This document shows positions 10,764 to 23,299 of a DNA stretch of 64,000 nucleotides, piece by piece. Source of the DNA: Ophioderma brevispina. Lineage: Eukaryota; Echinodermata; Ophiuroidea; Amphilepidida; Ophiodermatidae. The translations under genes and the position numbers were made by a program. The stretch is from the NCBI GenBank assembly GCA_023653785.1, contig JAMKCH010011930.1, positions 62,001 through 126,000 of the forward strand, written 5' to 3'. Every line of letters starts with the position of its first letter. The stretch's first letter is position 1. The notes beneath the pieces are model-generated. The model searched no databases, had not been told where the DNA came from, and saw only the letters and a program-made list of their open reading frames with translations.

Positions 10764-11437
10764 TTATCATTTAGTAGACATGAATTGTGAATGCTGATTG
10801 GATAATATTAATATTTTCCCGTATTACCAGAGTAATTTTCATTATTCACTGGATATGAGCCCGTATTACGTAATGCTTACACCAAGTATCAAGTCCCTAC
10901 TTTACATGCATTAAAATCTATAGATGTAATGATCGTGTGCATCTGTGGAAGAGACTGCTTTGGTCCAGCTCCCTCTGAAGAGCACAATCCAAAATGGCCT
11001 TTTGGGTTCAACACATTGGTGTGACTGCTGCTGGCAATCACAAACAAATATTTCTACTTGATACATTTTCCCTACATTCTTTATGTACAAAAACATTTTT
11101 AAAGTTCCCCTGTGTGTTTTGGAGGACTAGTGACCTATGTGATGTCTTTCAAAAAAAAAAAAAAAAAAAAATTACTAATAAGAAATCTGGCAGACATTTG
11201 AAAAATATGCGTCGCCAAATTGTGTACCCCATAGCTCACTTTACTCCGTGTTTCACCCATTTTCATTTATATTCTATGGCTCTTCCAATAGTATTCCATG
11301 GTTCACCCAATTATATCCCACGACCTTCACAATTGTGTCCATGGCTCGCATAGTTGTATCCAAGAGGAGCTATAGTGTTCTCCCCACAACGCATTTCTTT
11401 CAATGCAAATTTTGCACTGGTTTTCACATGAATTTAT

Positions 11438-14400
11438 AGTCAAGGTCAAAATCATAGTAAATATTTTACATCATGATACTTGTGTGTACTATTATACAGC
11501 ATTTTGTGTCGTCTGCCTGAATTGAAAAGAAGATGTAAAATTAGACTCAATTGAAAAGTTGATGTTCATTGGAACCAAACATGATTTTTTGGATATTACA
11601 CGGAAACCCTCATTTGTTTATGAGGTCAAAGCTCACATATCAAGGTCAAAGGTCACATGAGGCCTATACTTCACAACCCGCGATATACTACTATATCATG
11701 AAGTTAATAGGATCCCAAAACTTGGCTTTCCCTCCTGGTGCATGTAAGATTAATGTAATGCAGTTTGAATTCTAACTGTGGGTAATATGCTTTTGTTAGT
11801 TACCATGGTTATGGTTTCTGGCAAGCTCCACATCATTGATTACAATACTAAGTGCTATATTTAATGGATCTTTATTTTATTTAAAAAATAATGAAATAAA
11901 GGATCAATATTTATGTTGGGTCTTTAGAATAGAACAGTTTGAATGCAAAATCTTTGAATAAATTTATAAAGCTTAACTCGCTTCAAGGGTTACTTAGTCA
12001 ATAATATGGGCTACTGGGTCGGCCCTTGGCTGGCCAAGAAACGACTGCCTACACACTTAGTCATCTATTGCTATGGTATTAATATATCCAATATATCCTA
12101 ACACCATTAAATAATAATAATAATATATTGGCTTTTATAAAGCGCCATTTCATCTAGATCACAGCGCTGTTGCCTATTATTATTACGCTGCCGTCAGGAA
12201 ATTAAAAAAAAAAAAAAAAAAAATTCTGGCAAGCTCCACATCATTGATTACAATACTAAGTGCTATATTTAATGGATCTTTATTTTATTTAAAAAATAAT
12301 GAAATAAAGGATCAATATTTATGGGTAGACGTTTCATATAGAAGTCCCATTGATGCAAATGAGGTATTACAATTGATTCCGTCAAGCGCTGTATGACGTT
12401 GTGCAGTAGCGCTTGACGGAATGAATGGCAATACCTCATTTGCATCAATGGGACTTCTATATGAAACGTCTACCTATTTATGTTGGGTCTTTAGAATAGA
12501 ACAGTTTGAATGCAAAATCTTTGAATAAATTTATAAAGCTTAACTCGCTTCAAGGGTTAATTAGTCAATAATATGGGCTACTGGGTCGGCCCTTGGCTGG
12601 CCAAGAAACGACTGCCTACACACTTAGTCATCTATTGCTATGGTATTAATATATCCAATATATCCTAACACCATTAAATAATAATAATAATATATTGGCT
12701 TTTATAAAGCGCCATTTCATCTAGATCACAGCGCTGTTGCCTATTTTTATTACGCTGCATGCCGTCAGGAAATCGTCACAATCATTTTGCTGTAAATGAG
12801 CCTAGTGAAATCAGGGGATGGCCCGATTTCAGTATATAAAGTTTTCATCTTGATAGAATGGCCTTCACTCCAAAATCTCCAAAGTTTCGCGCCGATATTT
12901 CAAATAATTTTGATGTGAAAGCCCCATAATGGAGCACATTATTGCTCATAACTTCCAAACCAAACATCCTTTAGCCTAATAATATTTCACTGGATAAATG
13001 AGAAAAATAGTAGGTTTCTTCAGATACGAACATTTTTACAACTAGTAGAATATGGAATTCTAAGGTCGAATCTTTTAGCGATCGGGCCATGGCCCTTTAG
13101 GGCTTTTCGCGAAAGCGTTTACCAGTTCTCTTCCAAATATGACAAAACGATAAATTTTGACAAGAAGCTAAAAATAGTATTTATTTTCAGTTTTTGAATA
13201 CGAATATAAATATCAAGTTATTATTCCAAACTCTAGTATTTCGGACCATTTTTAATGACAAAGAATGGAATCCAATCTAACTTCCATAAAGTACTTCCTG
13301 TGGGATCCCGATATTACTTTGCAGAAACTCGCTGCAGGTTGACAGAAAATTGAATGAAAGTGTGACGCGATAAGCCACCATGTTACCAACCCTTAAGGAC
13401 TTCTTTAATAGATGGAGTATTGAGGCGATTACGTTATTGAACTAAAACGTGAACGTGAGCGGCAAACATTCAAATTTTCAAATGCCACTTACTAATAAGA
13501 AATCTGGCAGACATTTGAAAAATATGCGTCGCCAAATTGTGTACCCCATAGCTCACTTTACTCCGTGTTTCACCCATTTTCATTTATATTCTATGGCTCT
13601 TCCAATAGTATTCCATGGTTCACCCAATTATATCCCACGACCTTCACAATTGTGTCCATGGCTCGCATAGTTGTATCCAAGAGGAGCTATAGTGTTCTTC
13701 CCACAACGCATTTCTTTCAATGCAAATTTTGCACTGGTTTTCACATGAATTTATAGTGACAAGTAGTGACAACAAGTACCTAAATTGCAAAATTGGGATG
13801 TGTTCTGTTCATTTAGGTACTTTTTGTCACCATAGACTCATGCGACAAACAGTGCAAAAATTGTATTGGAGGAATTGCATTGTGGGAAGAACACTATACT
13901 TCCTCTATTGTATCCTATGAGATATATTATTTTATCATTTAGTAGACATGAATTGTGAATGCTGATTGGATAATATTAATATTTTCCCGTATTACCAGAG
14001 TAATTTTCATTATTCACTGGATATGAGCCCGTATTACGTAATGCTTACACCAAGTATCAAGTCCCTACTTTACATGCATTAAAATCTATAGATGTAATGA
14101 TCGTGTGCATCTGTGGAAGAGACTGCTTTGGTCCAGCTCCCTCTGAAGAGCACAATCCAAAATGGCCTTTTGGGTTCAACACATTGGTGTGACTGCTGCT
14201 GGCAATCACAAACAAATATTTCTACTTGATACATTTTCCCTACATTCTTTATGTACAAAAACATTTTTAAAGTTCCCCTGTGTGTTTTGGAGGACTAGTG
14301 ACCTATGTGATGTCTTTCAAAAAAAAAAAAAAAAAAAAATTACTAATAAGAAATCTGGCAGACATTTGAAAAATATGCGTCGCCAAATTGTGTACCCCAT

Positions 14401-14605
14401 AGCTCACTTTACTCCGTGTTTCACCCATTTTCATTTATATTCTATGGCTCTTCCAATAGTATTCCATGGTTCACCCAATTATATCCCACGACCTTCACAA
14501 TTGTGTCCATGGCTCGCATAGTTGTATCCAAGAGGAGCTATAGTGTTCTCCCCACAACGCATTTCTTTCAATGCAAATTTTGCACTGGTTTTCACATGAA
14601 TTTAT
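11438..14605 (+). repeat. Tandem duplication B, copy 2 (3168 bp)
   Basis: Second copy of the 3168-bp unit. Beyond 14605 the sequence carries on through the rest of the hairpin element that is cut short in copy 1 at 11438, so the original single-copy locus probably ended in the intact version at 14340-14782. Confidence 0.92.
12324..12474. mobile_element. Second copy of the 151-bp hairpin MITE
   Basis: Identical by eye to 9156-9306, at the 3168-bp offset, with the same TATTTATG flanks. It was copied by duplication B, not by a separate insertion. Confidence 0.88.
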
Positions 14606-14782
14606 AGTGACAAGTAGTGACAAAAAGTACCTAAATTGCAAGATTGGGATGTGTTCTGTTCATTTAGGTACTTTTTGTCACCATAGACTCATGCGACAAA
14701 CAGTGCAAAAATTGTATTGGAGGAATTGCATTGTGGGAAGAACACTATACTTCCTCTATTGTATCCTATGAGATATATTATT

Positions 14783-15230
14783 GTATTCTATGACCCACCC
14801 ATGCTATGCTATGACCGACCATTCCCAGCTGTGTCTGCGACCTACATGTATATTCAATTGTAATCCGTAACTCACTCAAATTTGTCCTATGGTCCATCCA
14901 ATTGCATCCCATGGCCCACATAATTATCTTATCTAAATCCAATTGCATTCTATAACTCACCCAATTGTATCCTATAGCCCACCTATTTTTATGCCATGGC
15001 CCGCTCTATTGTAGGCCATTGCCCACCAATTATATCCCAGTGTGTACCCAATTGTATTAATAAGGCCAACCTATTTGGATCCTAACCTATATCTAATTGG
15101 TTTCTTCGTGACTTTACCAAATTATATAACCCACGGCCCACCCAATTGTGTCCACAGACTAACCCCAATTACATCCAGTGGGTCCACCCAATTGTATCCT
15201 TATCCCTTGTACATGTAATTATATCTATTA
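14783..15230 (+). repeat. Degenerate minisatellite, about 22-24-bp unit
   Basis: An imperfect array of a unit close to CCCAATTGTATCCTATGGCC, with roughly 15-20 recognisable repeats. Further degenerate units lie at about 15430-15545 and inside repeat R (10380-10500 and its copies). Shared cores are CCAATTGTATCC and CATGGCYCAC. It is non-coding; small open frames here are by-products. Confidence 0.7.
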
Positions 15231-15864
15231 CTATAACCCAGTATCAATATGACGTCAGCCACCATACATGTTATTGGGACACGAGGCATACATTCCAAGA
15301 GCTACAATACATCAGCGCTGTCATCGACCATGTTTAAGCGATTGCCAGGGATCATTGACGGTGAATGTATTGTAGTAGTAACTGGAATGCGTCCTATCTT
15401 TTCCCAACATTGCTGGCTATTGAATACGGTCTATAATCCACTATATTCAATGACTCGCCCATTGTATGTTCCACCCAATTGCATATCGTGGCTCACCCCG
15501 TCGTATCTATGACTGACCACTCAATTGTATTGTCTTGCAGACCAATTCAGGGTTTTTGTCCTATCATATCGGAAACCAAGAAATTCCATCACTCACTCAC
15601 ACCGGTGCTTGGAGCATACAACGTTAAGGCATATTCAAATCATCCAGGCGTCAGTCACTTGTTACCTATGTTCACTGGAATATGAGCATTGCAACTTATG
15701 TACTCTGGATTTGGACTACCCAAACCCCACTCTAGTCCCCGGGCATGACTAGACATTACCATTCAATCTTTTCTAAAGTAAGGCCACTCTTGAGTTTTAA
15801 TTGCCGAAAGCTTTGGCAATATGCAGTTACATGTTATACCGTATGTTACATGATTGACAGAATT

Positions 15865-15995
15865 CCTAGATGCGATTAAAAAGTGCACTTACACGTTTTG
15901 TGCCCAGACAGCACTCCTGCCTGACATATCTAACCGCCTCAATTCTCCTCGGACCCTAACAACCCTGATTTTCTAAGTAGTGCGGCCCCCTTTAG
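15865..15995 (+). repeat. Short direct repeat, left partner of 17393-17500
   Basis: GATTAAAAAGTGCACTTACACG and a TGATTTTCTAAG...CCCTTTA block recur, diverged, at 17393-17500. The pair flanks the 16040-17391 repeat in direct orientation, as terminal repeats might. About 110-130 bp can be aligned. Confidence 0.5.
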
Positions 15996-16039
15996 CGTCT
16001 GAACTATGTTTTCAGTTTGTAGCACTTTGGACGCCTCTT

Positions 16040-17391
16040 CTTCCAAATTACTGCGGGGACAATTGAATATTCCTTATTAAAGAACAATATACAGATGTTG
16101 AATCTTAAAAAGGACTTTGATTATTGATAACAGCCACACCAATTTTGGAAAAAAATAAAATAATTGATGACGTCACGGCATGATTGTTTTATTATATTGC
16201 TTCGGGTGACCCATTCAGCAGGGAAAAATGACGTACGTATCCCTACATTGGAGAAAAAACAACCGATTATCGTCATCGACGTCTGTTTTTGAATCAGTAA
16301 GGGAAAAGGTAAATTTTGTACTGTTTAGACTTAATAAACGGTGTCTTTGGAAAAAATTAATGGCACTTTGGGCAGAGGGCCATGTACAAACCTTGATTTA
16401 ACATAGTCGGATTTATATATATCGGTCGCCCCCGAATAGCAACTGATATCTATTACCTGACACGTGACCGGTACCTGACCGTGACCCCAAACTATTCATC
16501 TCGTTACCGGTTTAGAACACAATACGGCAATCATCAAGCATCTGTATCTCTGTTGTCACAAAAGCGTAATCGATCAAGATGTGAAGACTATACAAATGTG
16601 TTTCTGTACGGGAGGGTAGACAACGATCTTCTGTGCTCGATTTTGGGCATTTTGGGGATTTCCAAACGTAATTTTGAAACTTCGACATGCATTACTATGG
16701 CAATTCTCGGTACCAGTGCATTAAAAAATCATCTCTTAAAGTCTGACCAAGATTTCTTAATATAATTTTTTTTTAAGATCTAATTAAAAATCTTCAATTA
16801 GAACTAAAGATAGGTGCACGCTGACATGCTCAAAATTCCAAAGTTTGAGATGACTCGGAGTTTGTCGTTTTGATGCATAAACGTTTTATGTGGTTCTCTA
16901 ACATTGCATCGGATCCTGTGTATACAAAATTTCGGATCCGGAAGTTTAAAAACAAAGATGTGATTTTCATATGAAAGACTTCGATTGTAGCTAGCTATTT
17001 CACACAGTGATTAGTAATGGACCAGCTTATGTACATGCAAAAAACCAATTTGTTTGAAACATTGTGAGGGCGCCCTCACCGGAATCTCTTGAGCATGAGT
17101 CGGCCTTTAAACTTTTGTTCACAAGATCTTATAATATCATGATAACTTAAGAAAAAAATATGAAGTTCACATCAATCATCGTCCTGTTAACTTAAACCTG
17201 TGCAATAACTCAAACTCCAGAAACTTTCCCCTGCAAAAGTAACTCTCTATCAAACATAATCCCCCTGAACATACGCGCCATGCATGGCTACAGAGCTATG
17301 CGCCCTTTAGCCATGCGCACCGATACTTCTAATATCAAAACAGCCCAATTAAGAATTATTATACACCCCCAAAAAACATTGCAACACCTGG
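16040..17391 (+). repeat. Interspersed repeat C, copy 1 (with MITE insertion)
   Basis: Aligns to 50130-51092 along its length apart from an inserted MITE at 16740-17106. Its last 270 bases also match 53219-53473. Shared landmarks are the GCGGGGACAATTGA start, a GATGACGTCACGG site, a GCCATGGCTACAGAGC hairpin near 17280-17325 and the AACATTGCA end. Differences are mainly short indels. No protein is evident. Confidence 0.8.
16740..17106 (+). mobile_element. MITE, TTAA-type family 1, in repeat C
   Basis: 367 bp, flanked by TTAA at 16736-16739 and 17107-17110. The paralogous repeat copy at 50130-51092 has a single TTAA (50822-50825) at the same place, so it is an empty site. The ends are AGTCTGACCA and TGAGTCGGCCT. 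The body aligns with 30514-30870 and, inverted, with 23-426. TTAA duplication fits Kolobok or piggyBac; the AG...CT ends suit Kolobok better (inference). Confidence 0.8.
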
Positions 17392-17926
17392 ATCGATTAG
17401 AAAGTGCACTTAAACGTTTTGTGCCCCGAGACTCGACATAACTTGGGAAAAAACCTACAGACCTCTGATTTTTTAAGTTAGTGCATTTTCCCTTTAAAAT
17501 TTGCGGCTCGTTTATATTTGACGAGTGGAACCATAATTGTAGATTAAAACCCTTTTTTTGTGTCGAAGATTTGTTCTGAGTTATATTACAGTGTAACTAG
17601 GCTTCCTTGGGCTGGCAGCACGTCGCCTCAATTTTTTGACTTCCATCTAACCGTAGATCAAGTTATGTTGACTAGCTTGCACATTCTTTGCTTTCCTGGC
17701 AAACTGTCGTTGCTCTAAATTAATGAAATGATTTTGATTAAGCGGTCTGAAATAACATCTAATAATATACTATGACAGTGACATGTGTAATAGGGAGTAC
17801 AAGGAATCCGGTCTTGTCTTAAAACACTAATCATTATATCGCGATTATGATGACGGATTTGTATCTTATTATCGACAAATTCTATTTGCGGGCGCGTTTT
17901 CTTATTAACTAATTTATTCATCACTG

Positions 17927-18290
17927 ATATGCAGGATAATTGGAGTAACTATTATCTAATATTAATATCTAGTTATGAATTTGTTTTTTATTTAACCGCT
18001 TAGCTTTGATTATATAGTTAAGAAAATAAAGGGTTTGGTCCGTGTCCATTTATTGGGGAATAATGTTTTTTTTCCCCCGGGAAAGGGGTTTCAAAAACCC
18101 TAATAAATGGGCGAGGATATGCAGGATAATTGGAGTAACTATTATATAATATTATCTAGTTTATGACTTGTTTTTTATATTTAACCCTATTGAGCGTGAT
18201 TATATATTTAGAAAATAAAGGGTTTGCAGTTTCATTTATGGGCGAATAATGTTCCGAAGTCAGAAAAACTAAATAATGGGCGAGGACCAG
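17927..18290 (+). repeat. Two diverged tandem copies of a 189-bp unit
   Basis: GATATGCAGGATAATTGGAG at about 17927 recurs at 18117, and the following sequence through AAAATAAAGGGTTTG matches with scattered changes. Only two copies are seen. Confidence 0.7.
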
Positions 18291-18354
18291 CCGGCCTATA
18301 TTTGAAAGTTTTTCCTGGCCGAGGATACATTATGAGCCCATAAATGACACTGCA
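18225..18354. repeat. 130-bp foldback
   Basis: TGCAGTTTCATTTATGGGC at the left is matched by the inverted GCCCATAAATGACACTGCA at the right, with inner AATAATG/CATTATG pairing. The left arm overlaps the end of the 189-bp tandem unit. No target duplication is clear. Confidence 0.6.
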
Positions 18355-18359
18355 GACGC

Positions 18360-21300
18360 CTTTATGTTCTATCTATTAACCTACAACAGCTTCTGTAATA
18401 GAAGAATGCCATTGTGGCGACCCTTTAATGCAGAATAAGGGGCAGTAAACTGATCAAGCAGAATGCGTTATTTTTCAATAATGGGCAGCCGAGGTAAGAA
18501 ATTATTTCTTTTATTGATCTACCCTCGATTACAAGTGCAATTTTATTGAATACTCTAATGACTGTACATACTCTAAAACTGTACCAGAGTAGATTTTGCC
18601 ATTTTGTGGTAACAGGCAAAAAGGTCTCCGGAATGGTTTCCACCCTTCCTTTTGTCTTCTTTACTTAACGTCCATCAGGAATGTAGGGATCACGGGAGGT
18701 AAAACCATGACAATCCTGCCAAATCTCACGTTCATCTCAAATTACTCCTTAGTATGGCTGAAAGTTTTTTCTTCTTGGTTTTTACGGTCACTGTTTTAGG
18801 ACTAATCGCCCCAACTTTGAGTAGATGCCATATTTTACAAGTGTTTTCCCCCCCCGTCTAATTCATTTTACATCATCCGCAGCGGTTCGAACTATTTGTT
18901 TCTAAACCTGACAATCTAAATATAACGCCAACCACTCTTATAGTGTCAGCAGTATCTTTTGGACGATCAAACTCTCGTCATAACAACCACTCCAGAGATT
19001 CGTAAATTGGTAGCCAATCCATAAAAAGATGACCCGTGTGCTAATGCTTTTTTACTTTTACTTCCGCCACATTTCATTTCGCGCGCCTTTATTATTAAAC
19101 TTCACAGCCGTCCAAATATATGCATTTGCTCCTCCTGCGGGTTTTTTCACTGGAACAAGTAGCATATTTGATTGGTGAAAACCCCGCTGAGATTTTCCCC
19201 TCATCTAGCACCTCTGTTTACTTGTGTACAGAACCATCAATGTTATTGAAAAAAATATAAATGAAATGGGTCTCTCTTTATTCGCCCATTCGGACAAATT
19301 TCGTGCAAAGTGCTACGTTGGCGTGACGCACACCTGGCGACAGATTTCACCATTATTTTTTATTCATATTCCAATTTTGAACTCTGCCTTATGAATAAGT
19401 CACCAACATTGAGAACTAAATTGTTTAAATTTAATAAAAATTGAGTGTTTAAATATCAGGGCAATATGGACACTTGGCATTTTTTAAAACGTACTTGAAG
19501 AAATTATTATTTCCGATGATCTAATGTCATAGGTTTGGCGCCAAATTATACTCACAATATCAATGTCATAGTGATAATAATAACATTATAGTTTGCGTTA
19601 AGCAAATTATATTTCAGCACATTCATCATTTAATATATTTTACCGAGGTGAAAAGGCGCCTGCTAACAACAACAAAAAGTAAAAATAAATATTGCTTTCA
19701 ATATTGGTAATTTTAACACCATTCATTGTACTGTATCAAAAATACTCATAGCACAATAGACGAAATTGTAACCAACGTTCTAGGTAAGGTTAACAGCATT
19801 AATTTCTTGTTTTTATCGATCCATTGTTAAAGTGACGTGTGTCATGTACTCACGGGTCTGATCTTCATAGGACCTATACGTGGGATGAATCACATTATTT
19901 CCATTGCACTGTAATCGTGATGCTTTTAATGTAGGATACACAACTTCAACCAGCTTTCAATCAGTTCGTTTCATCATGGTTTCGAAATTGACAGTACCTA
20001 TGATAGCAACTTATAGAAACATTACATTAATTAATTGAGGCTAATTCATTTTTATTTAACGTAGTTCAATATAAACGAGTATTAGGCAAATAACATAACC
20101 AAATTAGTTGCATTTAGTTCTTCGAATACTGGTATACAAAATACTTCTTAACCATATCGCCCGAATCTTTATGTGAATTTTCTCGTTGCACCTTTAAGAT
20201 ATGCACAATTTGTAAAATAAATTGTGCGAAACAGAATTGGTGCAAATATACTGGAACATGATGTGAGGCGTTAAAAACGGCCGGTAACACATGCACATTT
20301 CTATGCTATTATGACGCCGAGAGATAATTAAACTCAGGTATATAGATATTTTGCTTTATGCCGTTATATAATAGCAAAGTATATACAATACCAAAGAAGG
20401 TAATAGAGAAAGAGAGAGAGAGAGAGCAAAGAAGGTTAAACTGTTAACGGAATAAAGCATAATCCTGTTTATTCCCCAATAGCTAAGAATGCGAGGACAC
20501 TAAAATGCCTCACATCTTTAAAATGTCCTCTAATAGATAGAGGTTTTTTTATAAAGTTCCATCAAATCTACGTGATACCAGACGAGGACTCTACCAATTG
20601 TTTTAATTACTTGTATAATATACATGCCAAGCTCTCGTCATTTGGTATAAATTTCACTGGAATGAATGAAACGAAGTGTTAAGGTCAACCATCATTTCAT
20701 CTCATTTGGTCCAATAACAAGATCCATGTTGCGATATCAATTTCAGTTTTAGAGTAGATAGATCAAATTACTACTAGGAACATGTTGAATGAAATGAGTC
20801 GCATTACTAAAAGAAGCTCATGTAACGATTTCTATATGCATGGCCAGTTATAACTTTTCTTCCATATATTGCCGGGCAACGAGAGTATGCCGTTAAGTTT
20901 TATTAGTGCATGGTTAAGTACCTGTCAGCTAAAGCTATGACAGAGTCATGTTTCCATTGTTAGTAGTAGTTTCATTTTGTACGGAGGGATAAGCAGATCC
21001 CATAAAAATTACAGCAACATATTGCAAACAGCATACATATTTTACTGCAATGCATATTTTGCGCCAAGTATGTTTTTTTACCCGAAAGCTATCAAACACG
21101 CATCTTGAATGATGCGCTTAAGGCATATACCTATACAAAGTACAAAAAAAATGAACGGAACTACTTACAAAAAAATAAGATGAAAGTTATAAGATATTTT
21201 TTTCTAAGTGAAAAAAATGCACCTTTGGCAAGTCAACAAAACAAATCAGTTTTTTATTGACTATTGATTGATAATTGATAATATGAAACTCTAAACAGCC

Positions 21301-22632
21301 AAAATGTTGTTTATCAAAAATTAAAACTAACTTTAAAATTTGTTTATTCTATATTCTATCTGACAATGCTTTATAAATAACCATATGAAAAAGCGGGTTT
21401 TTAACATTTGCTCGTAGGTTTGCATGGGAATTACACACGTATATCTATACGTAGGTCTTTTATTTTATTGGTGTGTTACCTTTAAAAGATATAATTATGT
21501 CCAAAAACACAATTTTGAAAGATGAATGACGTCAAAGGAAAAACCATGATGTCATATGAAATTTGTAGTTTTATACAATCTTAAATGAATTAAGGTTTCC
21601 CTTCTTGAACTTATGTGTGTATGGAATGACCTGATATAGAAAGCAACAAACATAACCAAAGGGCATGGTAAGTTCTCCTTTCTTTTTAAAGATGATGTCC
21701 TAGATGGATGTTGTTGTAATGTTTTTATCTTACAGTAACGTTTACCATTTTAACCTTCCTCTCGTCGCCATATCAGCGACCAATCCAGCATGAATGCTGC
21801 CCTCAATTGAAATAAACTAAAAGTTTTAAAGCTATAAGCTAGCTATCGAATCGTTAACATCGCTTCTTTCAGTAGATAGAAGTTCTGCTTTTGTTTTTGC
21901 ATAGAAATAGAAATATCGCATTGAGTAAGAAGACGCTGTAATTTTTCTAAGCTTATTTAATTTCTAAACAATTCACTCATCAAGATAATACTTGTCTACC
22001 TTTACCCATTATGTCACATGTGTATGTTGGACCGTGAACGAGCTGAATGTGTTTAGAAATCTAACAGTCTCTTAACATCAATTTTAACATTTACGGAAAA
22101 TGCAATGTAAAGAAAATGCTAACGCAAGTTTAAGGTTCATCAACTTCCTACAATTCCAGAGAATTCATGTTAATTTAATGCTTACTAGGGTGTTCCGCAA
22201 AATCATGAAGTAATGCTATGCTTGGCTTATTAATTGGATCTCAACTAAAACAAGCTATGATACATTATTGATGACATGTACAAAATTGCTTCTTTGCTTT
22301 AGGCCTGATTAAATACAATGAAGGCATGTAAAGTGGCCCACTTTTGAAAGTCATTTTCTTTAAAAGGTTAGAGGTATTTCCTGCTTTTTAGTAAATAGTT
22401 GTTGCGTAACATTACGTACTTTATTGTTGATTTTCCTTTGGTAGGTATAGATTGAGAATGTTACGTCAGATGCAAAGCCTGAAACTAGATTGTGCAAACC
22501 GTTTTTAACCACCCTGTAGTTATGTTAAGCTCATAAGAAGCCAAATTAAAACAAAACAATCTAAAATCTACACTTTTTACCTTGTTTTCATTTCCAAAAC
22601 TCTGCCATTATTTACAAAATTTGCTGCAAGTT
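18360..22632. other. Unassigned AT-rich stretch
   Basis: No gene, RNA or repeat shared with the rest of the window was found in 4.3 kb apart from a (GA)n microsatellite at 20406-20426. Open frames are short and lack codon bias or splice sites. Intronic or intergenic DNA is the best reading. Confidence 0.5.
20406..20426 (+). repeat. (GA)n microsatellite
   Basis: A 21-bp GA run with one interruption. Confidence 0.9.
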
Positions 22633-22636
22633 TTAA

Positions 22637-22983
22637 AGACACTATCAGTGATTTGCTAAATCAGCAAATCGAAAAAATCATCAAAAATCAGATTTTAGCT
22701 TGTACGTAACAAGTACAGGTATCCTAACATACCCTGCAAATGATAAGACCAGAAGCAACCTAATAAGGATAGAATTGGAGATTTTAGTCATTACTGTCCG
22801 AACGGACACTTACTACAACACGTAATTGAATGGAGAATCGTATCTTGGAACACTGCCGTTTTCTTCCTTTTCTTTCAATTCTACAGCTGGAAAAGCTAAC
22901 TTATGAGAATTCTACAGACTTATCCTTCACTTTGAAGCTATTCCTGCAAATTTCAAATAGTTTTCAAATCACTGATAGTGTCT
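22637..22983. mobile_element. MITE, TTAA-type family 2, copy 1
   Basis: 347 bp with 19-bp perfect terminal inverted repeats AGACACTATCAGTGATTTG, flanked by TTAA at 22633-22636 and 22984-22987. Internal sequence (for example CCTAACATACCCTGCAAATG) recurs in the copy at 61400-61754. It is non-coding. Confidence 0.88.
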
Positions 22984-23299
22984 TTAACACCCTGAAGTCT
23001 TAAAGATAACTAATTGATGTTAAAGTAATAGCAATCAATGTAAATAACCTAAAGAAGTGTGTTGTTCATTTGTATTCTTTACTGTGTTCTATGACGATTA
23101 ACACATTCGCTCAACTTTTAACATCCTTGCTTTTGCAGAGTGGATTAACTGATGCAATGTTTACCATTAAGCATAATTCTGAAAGAGTTAAGCTTAAAAT
23201 GCTTTCTTTGATAAAACAATTTGTGATCATTCTAATATAGTAATTTTATTATTTTGCTTCAATACTACATTCAGCCTTTTGTTAATGTTGAAATAATAA

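Larger units (their letters stand above)
8270..11437 (+). repeat. Tandem duplication B, copy 1 (3168 bp)
   Basis: Repeated at a constant 3168-bp offset at 11438-14605, with no difference noticed by eye. A shared AGT marks the joints (8270, 11438, 14606). The unit contains a split duplication (8648-9034 / 9056-9602), a 151-bp MITE, a second internal repeat (10321-10763 / 11172 on) and two poly(A) runs of 20 and 21. Its right breakpoint falls inside the arm of a hairpin element. No gene is supported; the open frames repeated across the copies are low-complexity or palindromic shadows. Confidence 0.92.

Noticed and set aside
10994..11353. 119-codon plus frame, repeated at 14162-14521
   Set aside because: It runs through poly(A)21 (read as Lys) and minisatellite units; repetition comes from duplication B, not from conservation of a protein.
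17715..17924. 70-codon minus frame
   Set aside because: No domain, AT-rich codons, no splice context.
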